64,000 nucleotides of DNA from Nocardia amikacinitolerans NBRC 108937 (GTDB taxonomy: Bacteria > Actinomycetota > Actinomycetes > Mycobacteriales > Mycobacteriaceae): the NCBI RefSeq assembly GCF_001612615.1, contig NZ_BDAU01000019.1, positions 62,001-126,000 of the forward strand, in the 5' to 3' direction. The position numbers and the translations under genes are program-made. Below, in pieces: positions 16,416 through 26,023 of the stretch. Each line of letters begins with the position of its first letter. The first letter of the stretch is position 1. A model generated the notes under the pieces. That model was not told where the DNA came from, made no database searches, and saw nothing but the letters and a program-made list of their open reading frames with translations.

Positions 16416-16618
16416 AAGCCGTTGTGGGACCAGCCGATCGCGTCATCGCCGTCGGCGCAGGACCGGCCCCGCGCAGCACCGGAAAGCGCCGCGGAAAGTC
16501 CACCGCAGCGCTGACCGAACGCAGACTGATTCTCGGCGCCGCCCTGCCGACCCGGCGCGGTGTCCGTGTCCCCCGGGCGTGCTCGGCGCCGCGGGACACC
16601 GAGTCGGCCGAGGACTGA
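16412..16618 (+). pseudogene. Duplicated, truncated 5' end of crtI (68-codon open frame)
   Basis: The first 16 codons (MKAVVGPADRVIAVGAG) nearly repeat the start of the intact crtI 448 bp downstream (MKTVAGPTDRVVVVGAG). The rest is basic, low-complexity sequence with no family resemblance. It keeps an ideal AGGAGG ribosome site and a 4-bp overlap with the polyprenyl synthase stop, so it is probably translated. The original order was likely synthase-crtI with direct coupling, later separated by this duplication. The 16619-16859 gap contains a short direct repeat (CAAAGTGTCGTG twice) and no gene. Confidence 0.7.
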
Positions 16619-16859
16619 GTCCCCACACCTTCGGCGCCGGATGTCGCGAGGCGACCGGCGCAGCGCACCACGTGGCGATCCGCCTACCGACCGGCAGGCA
16701 CGAGAGTCGCAGCGGCGCGCGAAACGCACGTCGCACCGGTCCGCCGCGGCGTGCGAACCGCCGCGTTCCGCCGGAGCGCACGCGGCGCGGGCCGAGGCAA
16801 AGTGTCGTGCAAAGTGTCGTGCGCAGTACCGCCGTGTCCGGCGGTCGAGGAGAAGTCAG

Positions 16860-18443
16860 ATGAAAACCGTTGCGGGACCGACCGATCGGGTGGTCGTTGT
16901 GGGCGCCGGCCTGTCCGGGCTCGCCGCCGCGCTGTATCTCACCGGGGCGGGGCGTTCGGTCACGCTGCTGGAAAGGGCCGATCATCCCGGCGGCCGGGTC
17001 GGCAGGTACCGAGGGCCGGACTACGAGATCGACAACGGCGCGACGGTGCTCACGCTGCCGGAACTGATCACCGACGCGCTCGCCGCGGTCGGCCGGACAC
17101 CCGAGTCCGGCTCGACACCCCTGCGCATCCACCGGCTCGCGCCGAGTTATCACGCGCGCTTCGCCGACGACTCCACCATCCGGGTGTTCGCGGACCCGGA
17201 GGCCATGGCCGAGGAGGTCGCCCGCACCTGCGGCCAGGACGAGGCGCGCCGCTATCGACAGCTCCGGGACTGGCTGGCGCGCATCTACCGCGCCGAGTTC
17301 ACCGAGTTCATGGACACCAATTTCGACTCGCCGCTGGACATGGTGCGCTCCCCGCGCAAACGCGCCGCCCTGCTCGAGCTGGTGCGGCTAGGCGGGTTCG
17401 GCAGGCTCGGACCGCGCGTCGGCCGGATACTCACCGACCGGCGACTCGCCCGGCTGTTCACCTTCCAGGCGCTCTACGCGGGCATGGCGCCCGCCGACGC
17501 GCTCGCCGTCTACGGCGCGATCCCGCACATGGACACCTCGCTCGGCGTCTACTTCCCCGAGGGCGGGATGCGCGCCATCGCCGCCACCATGGCCGAGGCG
17601 TTCACCGTCGCGGGCGGGACGCTGCACCTCAACACCGAGGTCGACGGGATCGAGTACGAAGGACGACGCGCCCGCCGGGTACGCACCGCCGACGGACGCG
17701 CGATCGACTGCGACGCGGTGATCCTCACGGCCGACCTCGGCTCGATCGAACGCTTCGGCGTGCCCCGCAGACGCGGACTGCGGGCCGCGCCGTCGGCGGT
17801 GGTCGCGCACGGCACGATTCCGGCCGACGTCGCCGCGAGCTGGCCGGTGCAGGCGCACCACACCATCGATTTCGGCGCGGCGTGGGACACCACCTTCGAC
17901 GAGATCGCCGTCGCGCCGCGCCGCGGCGGCAGGCTCACCGCGCGCGGACGACTGATGCGCGACCCGTCGCTGCTGCTGACCCGCCCCGCGCTGACCGATC
18001 CCGGGCTCTACATCGACCGTCCCGACGGCAGGCACGAGCCGTTCTCGCTGCTCGCACCCTGCCCCAACCTGGCGAGCGCACCGCTCGACTGGGACCGGCT
18101 GGCAAGGCCGTACCTGCGCGAACTGCTCGAGGTGCTGGAGACGCGCGGCTACCGCGGAATCGCCGAACACTTCACCGTCGATCACCTGGACACCCCGAAG
18201 ACGTGGCTGGCGCAGGGCATGATCGCGGGCACGCCGTTCTCCGTCGCGCACCTGTTCCGGCAGACCGGTCCGTTCCGGCCGCGGAATTTCCCGAGTTTCA
18301 GCGACAACGTGGTTATCGCCGGTTGCGGCACCACGCCGGGCGTCGGAGTGCCGACCGCGCTGCTCTCCGGGAAACTGGCGGCAAACCGGATCACCGGCGC
18401 CGCGGCCGATACCCGGGATGAACCGCGCGTACCAGCGGGATAG
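16860..18443 (+). CDS. crtI: Phytoene desaturase (CrtI family)
   Basis: 527 aa, typical CrtI length. The N-terminal dinucleotide fold is VVVGAGLSGLAAALYLTGAG plus the ERADHPGGRVGRY stretch (GG-R-x(3)-Y). A mid-protein VYGAIPHMDTSLGVYFPEGG block is diagnostic of CrtI. The C-terminal FAD motif NVVIAGCGTTPGVGVPTAL completes it. It dehydrogenates phytoene stepwise toward lycopene. ATG 16860 has GAGGAG about 8 nt upstream. It lies between a GGPP-type synthase and, after mptA, phytoene synthase. Its 5' end has been duplicated upstream. Confidence 0.92.
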   Translation: MKTVAGPTDRVVVVGAGLSGLAAALYLTGAGRSVTLLERADHPGGRVGRYRGPDYEIDNGATVLTLPELITDALAAVGRTPESGSTPLRIHRLAPSYHARFADDSTIRVFADPEAMAEEVARTCGQDEARRYRQLRDWLARIYRAEFTEFMDTNFDSPLDMVRSPRKRAALLELVRLGGFGRLGPRVGRILTDRRLARLFTFQALYAGMAPADALAVYGAIPHMDTSLGVYFPEGGMRAIAATMAEAFTVAGGTLHLNTEVDGIEYEGRRARRVRTADGRAIDCDAVILTADLGSIERFGVPRRRGLRAAPSAVVAHGTIPADVAASWPVQAHHTIDFGAAWDTTFDEIAVAPRRGGRLTARGRLMRDPSLLLTRPALTDPGLYIDRPDGRHEPFSLLAPCPNLASAPLDWDRLARPYLRELLEVLETRGYRGIAEHFTVDHLDTPKTWLAQGMIAGTPFSVAHLFRQTGPFRPRNFPSFSDNVVIAGCGTTPGVGVPTALLSGKLAANRITGAAADTRDEPRVPAG

Positions 18444-18527
18444 TGTTCCGCGCGAACCATTAAACTGATCGCCGACCTATTCACTCGCGGTTGCGACCGC
18501 CGACCTTGCCGGGGGGACCGACACGAC

Positions 18528-20288
18528 ATGCATCCCCCCGAGACGAGCGCCGCAGCCGCAACGCCGACCGACACCGCGCACCGCGCGTCGAGTCGCGGCA
18601 CCTCGAGCACTACCGGATCCAGCACACCGCGATCCCTCGGCGACGGCGCCGACCGGAACAGCTTCCGGGACCGGATGCAGACCTACGCCGATTTCGCGCG
18701 CAGCCCCGAGGGCCACGCCGCGCTGCTCGGCTTCTTCGGCGCCGTGCTGATCACCTTCGGCGGGCTCGGCGCGGGCAGCGTGCGCCAGCGCGATCCGCTG
18801 CTCGAGGCGATGAACCTGTCCTGGCTGCGGTTCGGGCACGGTTACGCGCTGTCGAGCATGCTCATCTGGATCGGCGTGCTGCTGATGATCACCGCGTGGG
18901 TTCGGTTGGGCCGCACCACGCTCGGGCTCGGCAACCGGGCGGGCGCGGCGGTCACGCTGAACGAGCTGCGCGCGATCGTCGGCATCTGGATCTTCCCGCT
19001 GCTCTTCGCGGTGCCGATGTTCAGCCGCGACGCCTACTCCTACCTGGCCCAGGGCGCGCTGCTGCGCGACGGTTTCGACCCCTACCAGGTGGGTCCCGTC
19101 GCGAATCCCGGTGTGCTGCTGGACAATGTGAGCCCCGTCTGGACCACCACCACCGCGCCGTACGGCCCGGTGTTCCTGCTGCTCGGCCGCGCGATTACCG
19201 CGATCACCGGCGACAACGTGGTCGCGGGCACCATCGCGCTGCGCTTCGTGATGCTGCCCGGCCTCGCGCTGATGATGTGGGCGGTCCCGTATCTGACCAA
19301 ACATCTCGGCGGCAAGCCGACGGTGGCGCTGTGGCTCGCGGTGCTCAACCCGCTGGTGCTCATCCACCTCATCGGCGGCGTGCACAACGAGATGCTGATG
19401 GTCGGCCTGATGTGCGCGGGCATCGCGCTGGTGCTGGAGCGCCACCACGTGGCCGGCATCGTCGTCGTCGCGATCGGCGTGGCGATCAAGGCAACCGCCG
19501 GCATCGCGCTGCCGTTCCTCGTGTGGATCTGGATGTTGCACGAGCGGGAGCGCCGCGCCGCCGAACGCGCGGCCGCCGACCCGAACGCACCGGCCGATCC
19601 GAACTCCACGTCGGCCAACGGCGCCCCGGACGCCGCGAAGGCCGGACCGGACATGCCGCACCCGGCCATGACGTTCGCCAAGATCGCGGGCCTTGGACTC
19701 AGCGTGTTCGCGGCGGTCTTCGTCGCGGCCTCGGCCATCGCGGGCGTCGGCATCGGCTGGCTGACCGCGCTGTCGGGCTCGAAGAAGATCATCAACTGGC
19801 TGTCGCTGCCGACGATCATGGCGCACACCACCACCTGGATCACCCCGCTGCGCATGGAATCGGTGCTCACCGTGACCCGCGCGCTGTGCGCGCTCGCGTT
19901 GGTCGCGGTGCTGGTGTGGACCTGGTGGCGGTTCCGGCACAGCGAGCGCGAGGCGGTGTTCGGCATCCTCATCGCGTTCGTCGGCATCGTCATCCTCTCC
20001 CCCGCCGCGCTGCCCTGGTACTACTCGTGGCCGCTGGCGCTGGCCGCCGCGTTCGCGCTGTCCACCACGACGCTCATGGTGCTCGTCGGCCTGTGCACCT
20101 GGCTGATGCTGGTGTTCCAGCCGGACGGATCGATCGGTCTGTACAACTTCTGGCACGTGGCCGCGGCGACGTTCGCCGCGGTCGTCGCCGCGCTCTCGCT
20201 GCGCACGGTGGACCCGCTGCGGCTGCGCTCAACGCCGCAGGCGGAGACCGCGCGGAGTGAAGTCGCGGCCACCGCTTCGCGACCATGA
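18528..20288 (+). CDS. mptA: Polyprenol-phosphate-mannose alpha-1,6-mannosyltransferase (MptA-like)
   Basis: 586 aa with about 12 predicted membrane helices and a Ser/Thr-rich cytoplasmic start (residues 1-45). It has the GT-C features of MptA/MptB: PMFSRDAYSYLAQGALLRDG followed by FDPYQVGP (catalytic Asp in the first outer loop, about residues 163-190), and TTTTAPYGPVF. A charged 40-residue loop (about 345-385) interrupts helices. MptA elongates the alpha-1,6-mannan backbone of lipomannan on the outer side of the membrane, using polyprenyl-phosphate mannose. The neighbours (polyprenyl synthase before, Rv2175c-like and pknL after) match Rv2174; MptB is the alternative. It overlaps crtB by ATGA. 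Confidence 0.86.
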   Translation: MHPPETSAAAATPTDTAHRASSRGTSSTTGSSTPRSLGDGADRNSFRDRMQTYADFARSPEGHAALLGFFGAVLITFGGLGAGSVRQRDPLLEAMNLSWLRFGHGYALSSMLIWIGVLLMITAWVRLGRTTLGLGNRAGAAVTLNELRAIVGIWIFPLLFAVPMFSRDAYSYLAQGALLRDGFDPYQVGPVANPGVLLDNVSPVWTTTTAPYGPVFLLLGRAITAITGDNVVAGTIALRFVMLPGLALMMWAVPYLTKHLGGKPTVALWLAVLNPLVLIHLIGGVHNEMLMVGLMCAGIALVLERHHVAGIVVVAIGVAIKATAGIALPFLVWIWMLHERERRAAERAAADPNAPADPNSTSANGAPDAAKAGPDMPHPAMTFAKIAGLGLSVFAAVFVAASAIAGVGIGWLTALSGSKKIINWLSLPTIMAHTTTWITPLRMESVLTVTRALCALALVAVLVWTWWRFRHSEREAVFGILIAFVGIVILSPAALPWYYSWPLALAAAFALSTTTLMVLVGLCTWLMLVFQPDGSIGLYNFWHVAAATFAAVVAALSLRTVDPLRLRSTPQAETARSEVAATASRP

Positions 20289-21424
20289 GAGCCGTTGGAT
20301 CTGGTGGGGAGGACTGGGACCTAGCCGGTGTCGGCCGCGGTCCGCTCGATGCGCCGCGCGCGACCCGAGCCGTAAGGCCCCTCGGCGATCCGGCCGGAGT
20401 CTCCGACGCGGAGTCGGATGCGCGCCTGGCCGACGCCTACCGCGCGTGCCGGGCGATCGCCGCCGAGCACGGTCGCACGTATTTCCTCGCGACCAGGCTG
20501 CTGTCGGCTCCGCGAAGACCCGCCGTGCACGCGCTCTACGCGTTCGCGCGGATGGTGGACGACATCGTCGACCACGTGGACGCGAATCCCGGACACCTGC
20601 CGAACTCCGCGGGATCGTCGAGTTGGGAGTGGACACCGCAGCGGAGCCGAGCCGACGCCCAGCAGCACACTCCCGACCACGGTCCCGCCGACGAACTCGA
20701 CCTGATCGAGAAACAGCTGCGCGTCGCCCTCGAGAAGAGCACGTTCACCGAACCGGTCCCGCCGCAGCGCGCCCAGTTACTCGCCGCGCTCGCCGACACC
20801 GTCGACCGCTACGCCATCGATCCCGCGCACTTCTGGACCTTCCTGGACTCCATGCGCATGGACGTCCCCGGCACGCCACACTTCCGTGACCGCTACGCCA
20901 CGATGGCCGAGCTGCGCGAGTACATGCGCGGTTCGGCGGCCGCCATCGGCTTGCAGCTGCTTCCGGTGCTTGGCACCGTCGCGCCGGTGGCCGAGGCCGA
21001 ACCCGCGGCCGCCGCGCTCGGCGAGGCGTTCCAGCTCACCAACTTCCTGCGCGATATCGGCGAGGACCTGGACCGCGGACGCGTCTACCTGCCCGCCGAC
21101 CACCTGGCCGCCTTCGGCGTGGACGACGACCTGCTGGTCCAGTGCCGCCGTACCGGCCGCACCGATCCGCGGGTCCGCCGCGCGCTGGCCCATCTGATCG
21201 CGATCAACCGCGACGTCTACCGCACCGCCGATCCGGGTATCGACCTGCTGAACCCGCGGGTCCGGCCCGCCATCCGCGCGGCGAGCGCGCTGTACGCCGG
21301 GATCCTGGACCGCATCGAGGATTCCGGGTACGCGGTATTCCAGGCTCGTGCCGTGGTGCCGACCCGCCGACGCCTGCTTGTCGCGAGCACCGAACTGGTA
21401 GCGGGCCTACTCACCCGACGTTGA
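20285..21424 (+). CDS. crtB: Phytoene synthase (squalene/phytoene synthase family)
   Basis: 379 aa. Family motifs: YFLATRLLSAPRRPAVHALY, the first Asp-rich motif in ARMVDDIVDHVD (residues about 88-99), GEAFQLTNFLRDIGEDLDRG (the second Asp-rich motif) and VYLP. It joins two GGPP molecules into phytoene. A poorly conserved N-terminal extension of about 45 residues and an insert near residues 105-135 are extra. The ATG overlaps the mptA stop by 4 bp, so a carotenoid gene is coupled to a lipomannan gene; both need polyprenyl precursors made by the synthase upstream. Confidence 0.92.
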   Translation: MRAVGSGGEDWDLAGVGRGPLDAPRATRAVRPLGDPAGVSDAESDARLADAYRACRAIAAEHGRTYFLATRLLSAPRRPAVHALYAFARMVDDIVDHVDANPGHLPNSAGSSSWEWTPQRSRADAQQHTPDHGPADELDLIEKQLRVALEKSTFTEPVPPQRAQLLAALADTVDRYAIDPAHFWTFLDSMRMDVPGTPHFRDRYATMAELREYMRGSAAAIGLQLLPVLGTVAPVAEAEPAAAALGEAFQLTNFLRDIGEDLDRGRVYLPADHLAAFGVDDDLLVQCRRTGRTDPRVRRALAHLIAINRDVYRTADPGIDLLNPRVRPAIRAASALYAGILDRIEDSGYAVFQARAVVPTRRRLLVASTELVAGLLTRR

Positions 21425-21467
21425 CCGGCGATCACCCACTGGTCGTGGGCCCCTCGCACCCCTTCCA

Positions 21468-21503
21468 CACGCTTCGGAGCGTCTCCAACCCCTGCGAAGC
21501 GTG
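21468..21503. terminator. Hairpin between convergent crtB and the Rv2175c-like gene
   Basis: CACGCTTCG (21468-21476) pairs with CGAAGCGTG (21495-21503) across an 18-nt loop, between two genes that end toward each other. A terminator is likely but the long loop makes it weaker. Confidence 0.4.
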
Positions 21504-21520
21504 CGAGCGCCCTGCGAGGT

Positions 21521-21889
21521 TCAGAAGGGGTCGGCGGCTGCGCGGCGGAGCACCTCGCGGGCGAGCGGGCCGTGCAGTGCGTCGATGGGCTTGCCCGGGA
21601 GGCTCGCGTCGTCGGTGAAGATCCACTCGAGGATCTCCTCGTCGGTGTACTTGGCGTCCTTCATGACGGTGATCAGCCCGGGTAGGGGCTTGACGACCGC
21701 GCCGGTGTCGTCGAAGAAGACCTCCGGAACGCTCGCCACTCCATTGCGTCGCAAGGCGAGGAGCTGATGGTCACGCAGCATCTGGTGCACCCGCGTCACC
21801 ACGATCCCGAGGCGGTCGGCCACCTCGGGCAGCGGCAGCACGGCCACGGACTCCGGAAGGACATCCTCGCTGCAGGGAAATGCACTCAC
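21521..21889 (-). CDS. DNA-binding protein, Rv2175c family (PknL-linked)
   Basis: 122 aa from GTG 21889. A winged/MerR-like helix-turn-helix is visible: LPLPEVADRLGIVVTRVHQMLRDHQLLALRR, followed by the strand VPEVFFDDTGAVVKPLPGL, a block shared with Rv2175c. The C-terminus PIDALHGPLAREVLRRA also matches. In M. tuberculosis, Rv2175c binds DNA and is phosphorylated by the neighbouring kinase PknL. Here pknL starts divergently 167 bp away. The start was chosen because TACCGT lies 7 nt upstream (leaderless pattern); longer in-frame starts add non-conserved sequence without a ribosome site. Confidence 0.85.
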   Translation of the reverse strand: MSAFPCSEDVLPESVAVLPLPEVADRLGIVVTRVHQMLRDHQLLALRRNGVASVPEVFFDDTGAVVKPLPGLITVMKDAKYTDEEILEWIFTDDASLPGKPIDALHGPLAREVLRRAAADPF

Positions 21890-22056
21890 CCGCACAACGG
21901 TAGACGGTATGGCGGCGCGCGTCGTGTGACACCCGGGCGACAGTCCGGTTCGGCCGCTCGGCACGGTTACGATCGTGGGGGCCGCACGGGGCGGTCTGTC
22001 GCTGTTCGCGTGACGAGCGAGGGGTGAGCACTTTTGTGAAAGTCGGAGGACATCAC

Positions 22057-24030
22057 TTGATCGGCCAGATGCTGGAAGGGCGCTACCGGATTGACGCGCC
22101 GATCGCTCGGGGCGGGATGTCGATGGTCTTCCGCGGCGAGGACACTCGCCTGGATCGACCCGTCGCGATCAAGGTGATGGACCCCAAGTTCGCCGCTGAC
22201 CCGCAGTTCCTCGCCCGGTTCGAGTTCGAGGCCCGCGCCGTCGCCAAGCTCAAGCATCCCTCGCTGGTGGCCGTGTACGACCAGGGCGTCGACGGCGACC
22301 ACCCGTTCCTGATCATGGAACTGGTCGAGGGCGGCACCCTGCGCGAGCTGCTGCGCGAACGGGGACCGATGCCGCCGCACGCCGTGCGCGCCGTCGCCGA
22401 ACCGGTGCTCGCCGCCATCGGCGTCGCGCACTCCGCGGGCTTGGTGCACCGCGACGTCAAGCCGGAGAACGTGCTCATCTCCGATTCCGGCGAGGTGAAG
22501 ATCGCCGACTTCGGTCTGGTGCGCGCGGTGGCCGCCGCGACGACCACCTCGGCGAGCGTCATCCTCGGCACCGCCGCCTACCTCTCCCCCGAGCAGGTGA
22601 CCAGCGGCACCGCCGACTCGCGCAGCGACGTGTACTCGTTCGGCATATTGATCTTCGAGATGCTCACCGGCCGCGTCCCGTTCACCGGCGACACCTCGCT
22701 GTCGGTGGCGTATCAGCGGATCGAGAACGACGTGCCGAGCCCGAGCCAGTTCATTTCGGGCGTCCCGCCGGAGTTCGACGAGCTGGTCGCCCGCGCGACC
22801 AACCGGGAGCCCGCGCACCGCTTCGCCGACGCCAACGAGATGGCCGCGCAGCTGCGCTCGATCGCCGCTGAACTGAGCCTGCCGCCGTACCGGGTGCCCG
22901 CGCCGCGCGAGTCGGCCGAGCACCTGAGCGCGAGCTTCCGCGCGACGCCCGATCACGGCGGCCGACCCGCGCCGTCGCGTCCCGCACCCGCGCCGGACCC
23001 GCACACACCGCAGCACACCAAGGTGGTCACCGCGGCGCGACCGCGGGTTCCCGACTACGGACCGTCCGGGGACTACGGGCCGCCTTCGGACTACGACCCG
23101 CAGACAACCGGCCTGCGTCAGCCGCCGTATCAGCCGTACGACGCGGATCGGCTCAAGTCGCGACGGACCACGCTGCTGTGGGTGGCGATCGTCGCGATCC
23201 TCACGCTGGTCGTCGGTATCGGCGGCTGGTGGTTCGGCGCGGGCCGCTACGAGCCGGTCCCGCCGATCGCGGGGCTGAGCAGCGAGCAGGCCACCGCGAA
23301 GCTCCAGGAGGCGGGCTTCGAGACCGAGATCAGGCAGAAAGCCTCGGACACCATCCCGGTGGGCGGCGTGGTCGGCAGCGATCCGTCGGCCGGATCCAAG
23401 ATCACCAAGGGCTCCACGGTGTCGGTGCTGGTCTCCAGCGGCAAGCCACGGGTGCCCGACCTCGAGCCCGGCGACGACGTGCGCAAGGTGAACCAGCTCA
23501 TCAAGGACGCCGGACTCCAGCCCGTCGATGCGGGCGAGGTCGGCAGTCAGGCACCCAAGGGCTCCCTGGCGAAGGTCGAGCCCGCGCCGGGCACGGTGCT
23601 GCCGATGGGCGGGCAGGTCAAGGTCTTCCGCAGCAACGGCGCGCAGCCGGTGAAGGTGCCGGACGTGCGCGGCAAGACCACCGAGGAAGCCGTCGCGGCG
23701 CTCAGCGCGGCGGGCATCCAGGTCCGCGAAACCCGCACCGAATACGACAAGGCCATCGCGGCCGACGAGGTCATCGGCACCGACCCGGCCGCGGGCAGCA
23801 CGGTGAACTCGGGCGAGGGCGTCGCGCTGATCGTCTCCAACGCGGTCAAACTGCCCCTGCTGGTCGGCGACAGCGTCGGCGAGGCCCGCCAGAAGCTGGA
23901 GGCCCTCGGCCTGCGTGTCCAGGTCCAGCAGCTGACCCCGTCGGACAACTCCGTGGTCATCGGCCAGAGCCCCGGCGCGTCGGCCAAGGTCCAGCCGGGC
24001 AGCACGGTCACGCTGACCGCGCTGCCCTGA
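22057..24030 (+). CDS. pknL: Serine/threonine protein kinase PknL with C-terminal PASTA repeats
   Basis: 657 aa. The start is TTG 22057: GGAGG lies 7 nt upstream, better than the in-frame GTG at 22024. Kinase domain, residues about 9-270: glycine loop ARGGMSMVFRG, Lys in VAIKVMD, catalytic HRDVKPEN, DFG, and APE-like SPEQ. A Pro-rich linker (285-360) and one membrane helix (about 370-392) follow, then about four PASTA repeats (beginning PIAGLSSEQATAKLQEAGF, VPDLEPGDDVRKV, VPDVRGKTTEEAVAAL, LPLLVGDSVGEARQKLEAL). PASTA domains sense peptidoglycan fragments. As I recall, M. tuberculosis PknL lacks them, so this version may couple envelope state to the Rv2175c-like regulator. Confidence 0.93.
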   Translation: MIGQMLEGRYRIDAPIARGGMSMVFRGEDTRLDRPVAIKVMDPKFAADPQFLARFEFEARAVAKLKHPSLVAVYDQGVDGDHPFLIMELVEGGTLRELLRERGPMPPHAVRAVAEPVLAAIGVAHSAGLVHRDVKPENVLISDSGEVKIADFGLVRAVAAATTTSASVILGTAAYLSPEQVTSGTADSRSDVYSFGILIFEMLTGRVPFTGDTSLSVAYQRIENDVPSPSQFISGVPPEFDELVARATNREPAHRFADANEMAAQLRSIAAELSLPPYRVPAPRESAEHLSASFRATPDHGGRPAPSRPAPAPDPHTPQHTKVVTAARPRVPDYGPSGDYGPPSDYDPQTTGLRQPPYQPYDADRLKSRRTTLLWVAIVAILTLVVGIGGWWFGAGRYEPVPPIAGLSSEQATAKLQEAGFETEIRQKASDTIPVGGVVGSDPSAGSKITKGSTVSVLVSSGKPRVPDLEPGDDVRKVNQLIKDAGLQPVDAGEVGSQAPKGSLAKVEPAPGTVLPMGGQVKVFRSNGAQPVKVPDVRGKTTEEAVAALSAAGIQVRETRTEYDKAIAADEVIGTDPAAGSTVNSGEGVALIVSNAVKLPLLVGDSVGEARQKLEALGLRVQVQQLTPSDNSVVIGQSPGASAKVQPGSTVTLTALP

Positions 24031-24036
24031 GGCATC

Positions 24037-24067
24037 CGCCGGGCCGCCGCTGGAGGGTGGCCCGGCG
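24037..24067. terminator. Hairpin between convergent pknL and SDR genes
   Basis: CGCCGGGCC (24037-24045) pairs with GGCCCGGCG (24059-24067), followed by TGTTT. It lies 6 bp after pknL and 9 bp before the stop of the convergent gene, so it can serve both. Confidence 0.65.
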
Positions 24068-24076
24068 TGTTTCGGG

Positions 24077-24910
<834 letters not shown>

Positions 24911-24990
24911 GAGGTGCCTTTCGGTTTCGGCGGCGGCCGCCCTTCGCAGGGCCGGTCGGTGCGCCCGACGCCTGGTTGTTGAGCGCAGCA

Positions 24991-25047
24991 TATAATTGGC
25001 TCAACAAATCGTTTGCACTACTACCCTTTTATAGGCGCAACGGTTTG
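24991..25047. promoter_or_regulatory. Divergent SDR/marR control region with palindromic sites
   Basis: Contains TATAAT (24991, plus), the palindromes TTGGCTCAA (24996-25004) and CAAATCGTTTG (25005-25015), and the related CAACGGTTTG (25038-25047). The extended halves ACAAA-N-CGTT occur in opposite orientation. Minus-strand TTGACA and TATAAA hexamers (near 25050 and 25033) fit a promoter for the SDR gene, though their spacing is short. The AT-rich core in GC-rich DNA and the paired palindromes are typical of a MarR operator. Confidence 0.55.
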
Positions 25048-25091
25048 TCAAGCGCCCGGCACGCTGGGCATGATGTGACGGGAGGTGAACG

Positions 25092-25568
25092 ATGTCCGAA
25101 GATTCGGCGCTGGTTCCTGGGACCATCGCGGCGCACACGGTGTGCCTGCTACAGAAGATGGGACAAGTCGCCTTCCGGCTGGCCGAGGAACGTCTGCTCG
25201 GTCTCGGCCTGCGGGTGCGGCACTACAGCGTGCTCCAAGCGCTCGCCGACCGCGGCGGCATGGCGCAGGCCGAACTCGGCAGCTATCTGCGCATCGACGC
25301 GGCCACCATGGTGTCCACCCTCGACGACCTCGAGCGGCACGGCTACGCCGAACGGCAACGCGATCCCGGCGACCGCAGGCGCTACCTGGTCATCCTCACC
25401 GACAAGGGCGCCGAGACGCTCGCGGGCATCCAGACCGCCCTGCGCGAGGTGGACCAGGAGATGTTCGCCGACCTGCCCACGGAGCGGCGCGAACTGCTCC
25501 ACGAGATCCTCGGCGAGTTGAACGATTCGGAGCAGTTGCGCGGGCGGTTCGACGCGACGCGGGGCTGA
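25092..25568 (+). CDS. MarR-family transcriptional regulator
   Basis: 158 aa, typical MarR length. Winged helix: LRVRHYSVLQALADRGGMAQAELGSYLRIDAATMVSTLDDLE (recognition helix), then the wing YAERQRDPGDRRRYLVILTDKG with the conserved Asp-x-Arg-Arg. Helical ends form the dimer interface. It likely represses the divergent SDR gene and itself through the palindromes at 24996-25047, releasing on binding a small phenolic or lipid ligand (inference). GGGAGG lies 7 nt before the ATG. Confidence 0.92.
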   Translation: MSEDSALVPGTIAAHTVCLLQKMGQVAFRLAEERLLGLGLRVRHYSVLQALADRGGMAQAELGSYLRIDAATMVSTLDDLERHGYAERQRDPGDRRRYLVILTDKGAETLAGIQTALREVDQEMFADLPTERRELLHEILGELNDSEQLRGRFDATRG

Positions 25569-25663
25569 AAGTCGCCGTGCTTCAGGCGATTTGGTTCGAA
25601 AGCGTCGAAACAGCTTGCCGAACGAGGAGTTCCGCATGCCAGTACGACGCATCGAGACCCGTT

Positions 25664-25987
25664 TTACACGAGCATCGACTCGATCAGCCGACTCTGATTT
25701 TCATCGTTCCAGATCCCAGCGTTGCGCTGGAAGTCGGGTTGCAGGTCGATGGTGCCACGGCGGATCCGGGACAGCATGAAATTGATCGTGGGTGTACGTG
25801 TGGCGACGTCGATCCGTTCCGGATCGTATGGCTGGTCGATCGGACCCCCCAGGTCTTCCTGCTCTATGTCCACGACATAACCGTTGCCGTCGAGTGCTCG
25901 ATGGACGGCAGGATGATCCGGCTCGACGTGGTAGGCGCGGATGTCGTCCATCGGTGGTTGAGGCTCCCCTGTCGTCGTGACTGCCAC
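25664..25987 (-). pseudogene. Truncated DUF262-domain protein, N-terminal part only
   Basis: 107 codons. The end of the frame reads MLSRIRRGTIDLQPDFQRN, then GIWNDENQSRLIESMLV and an immediate stop. This is the diagnostic first segment of DUF262 (the ParB-like fold of GmrSD-type and related proteins), where intact members continue with about 300 or more residues. Everything after this first motif is missing. An acidic N-terminal lead (residues 1-65) precedes it. It sits between marR and an exoribonuclease gene with no other defence genes nearby. Probably an inactive relic; a translated fragment is possible. Confidence 0.7.
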
Positions 25988-26023
25988 ACGACTTTACTGA
26001 GGTGTGACCGGCAGCGCACGCGG

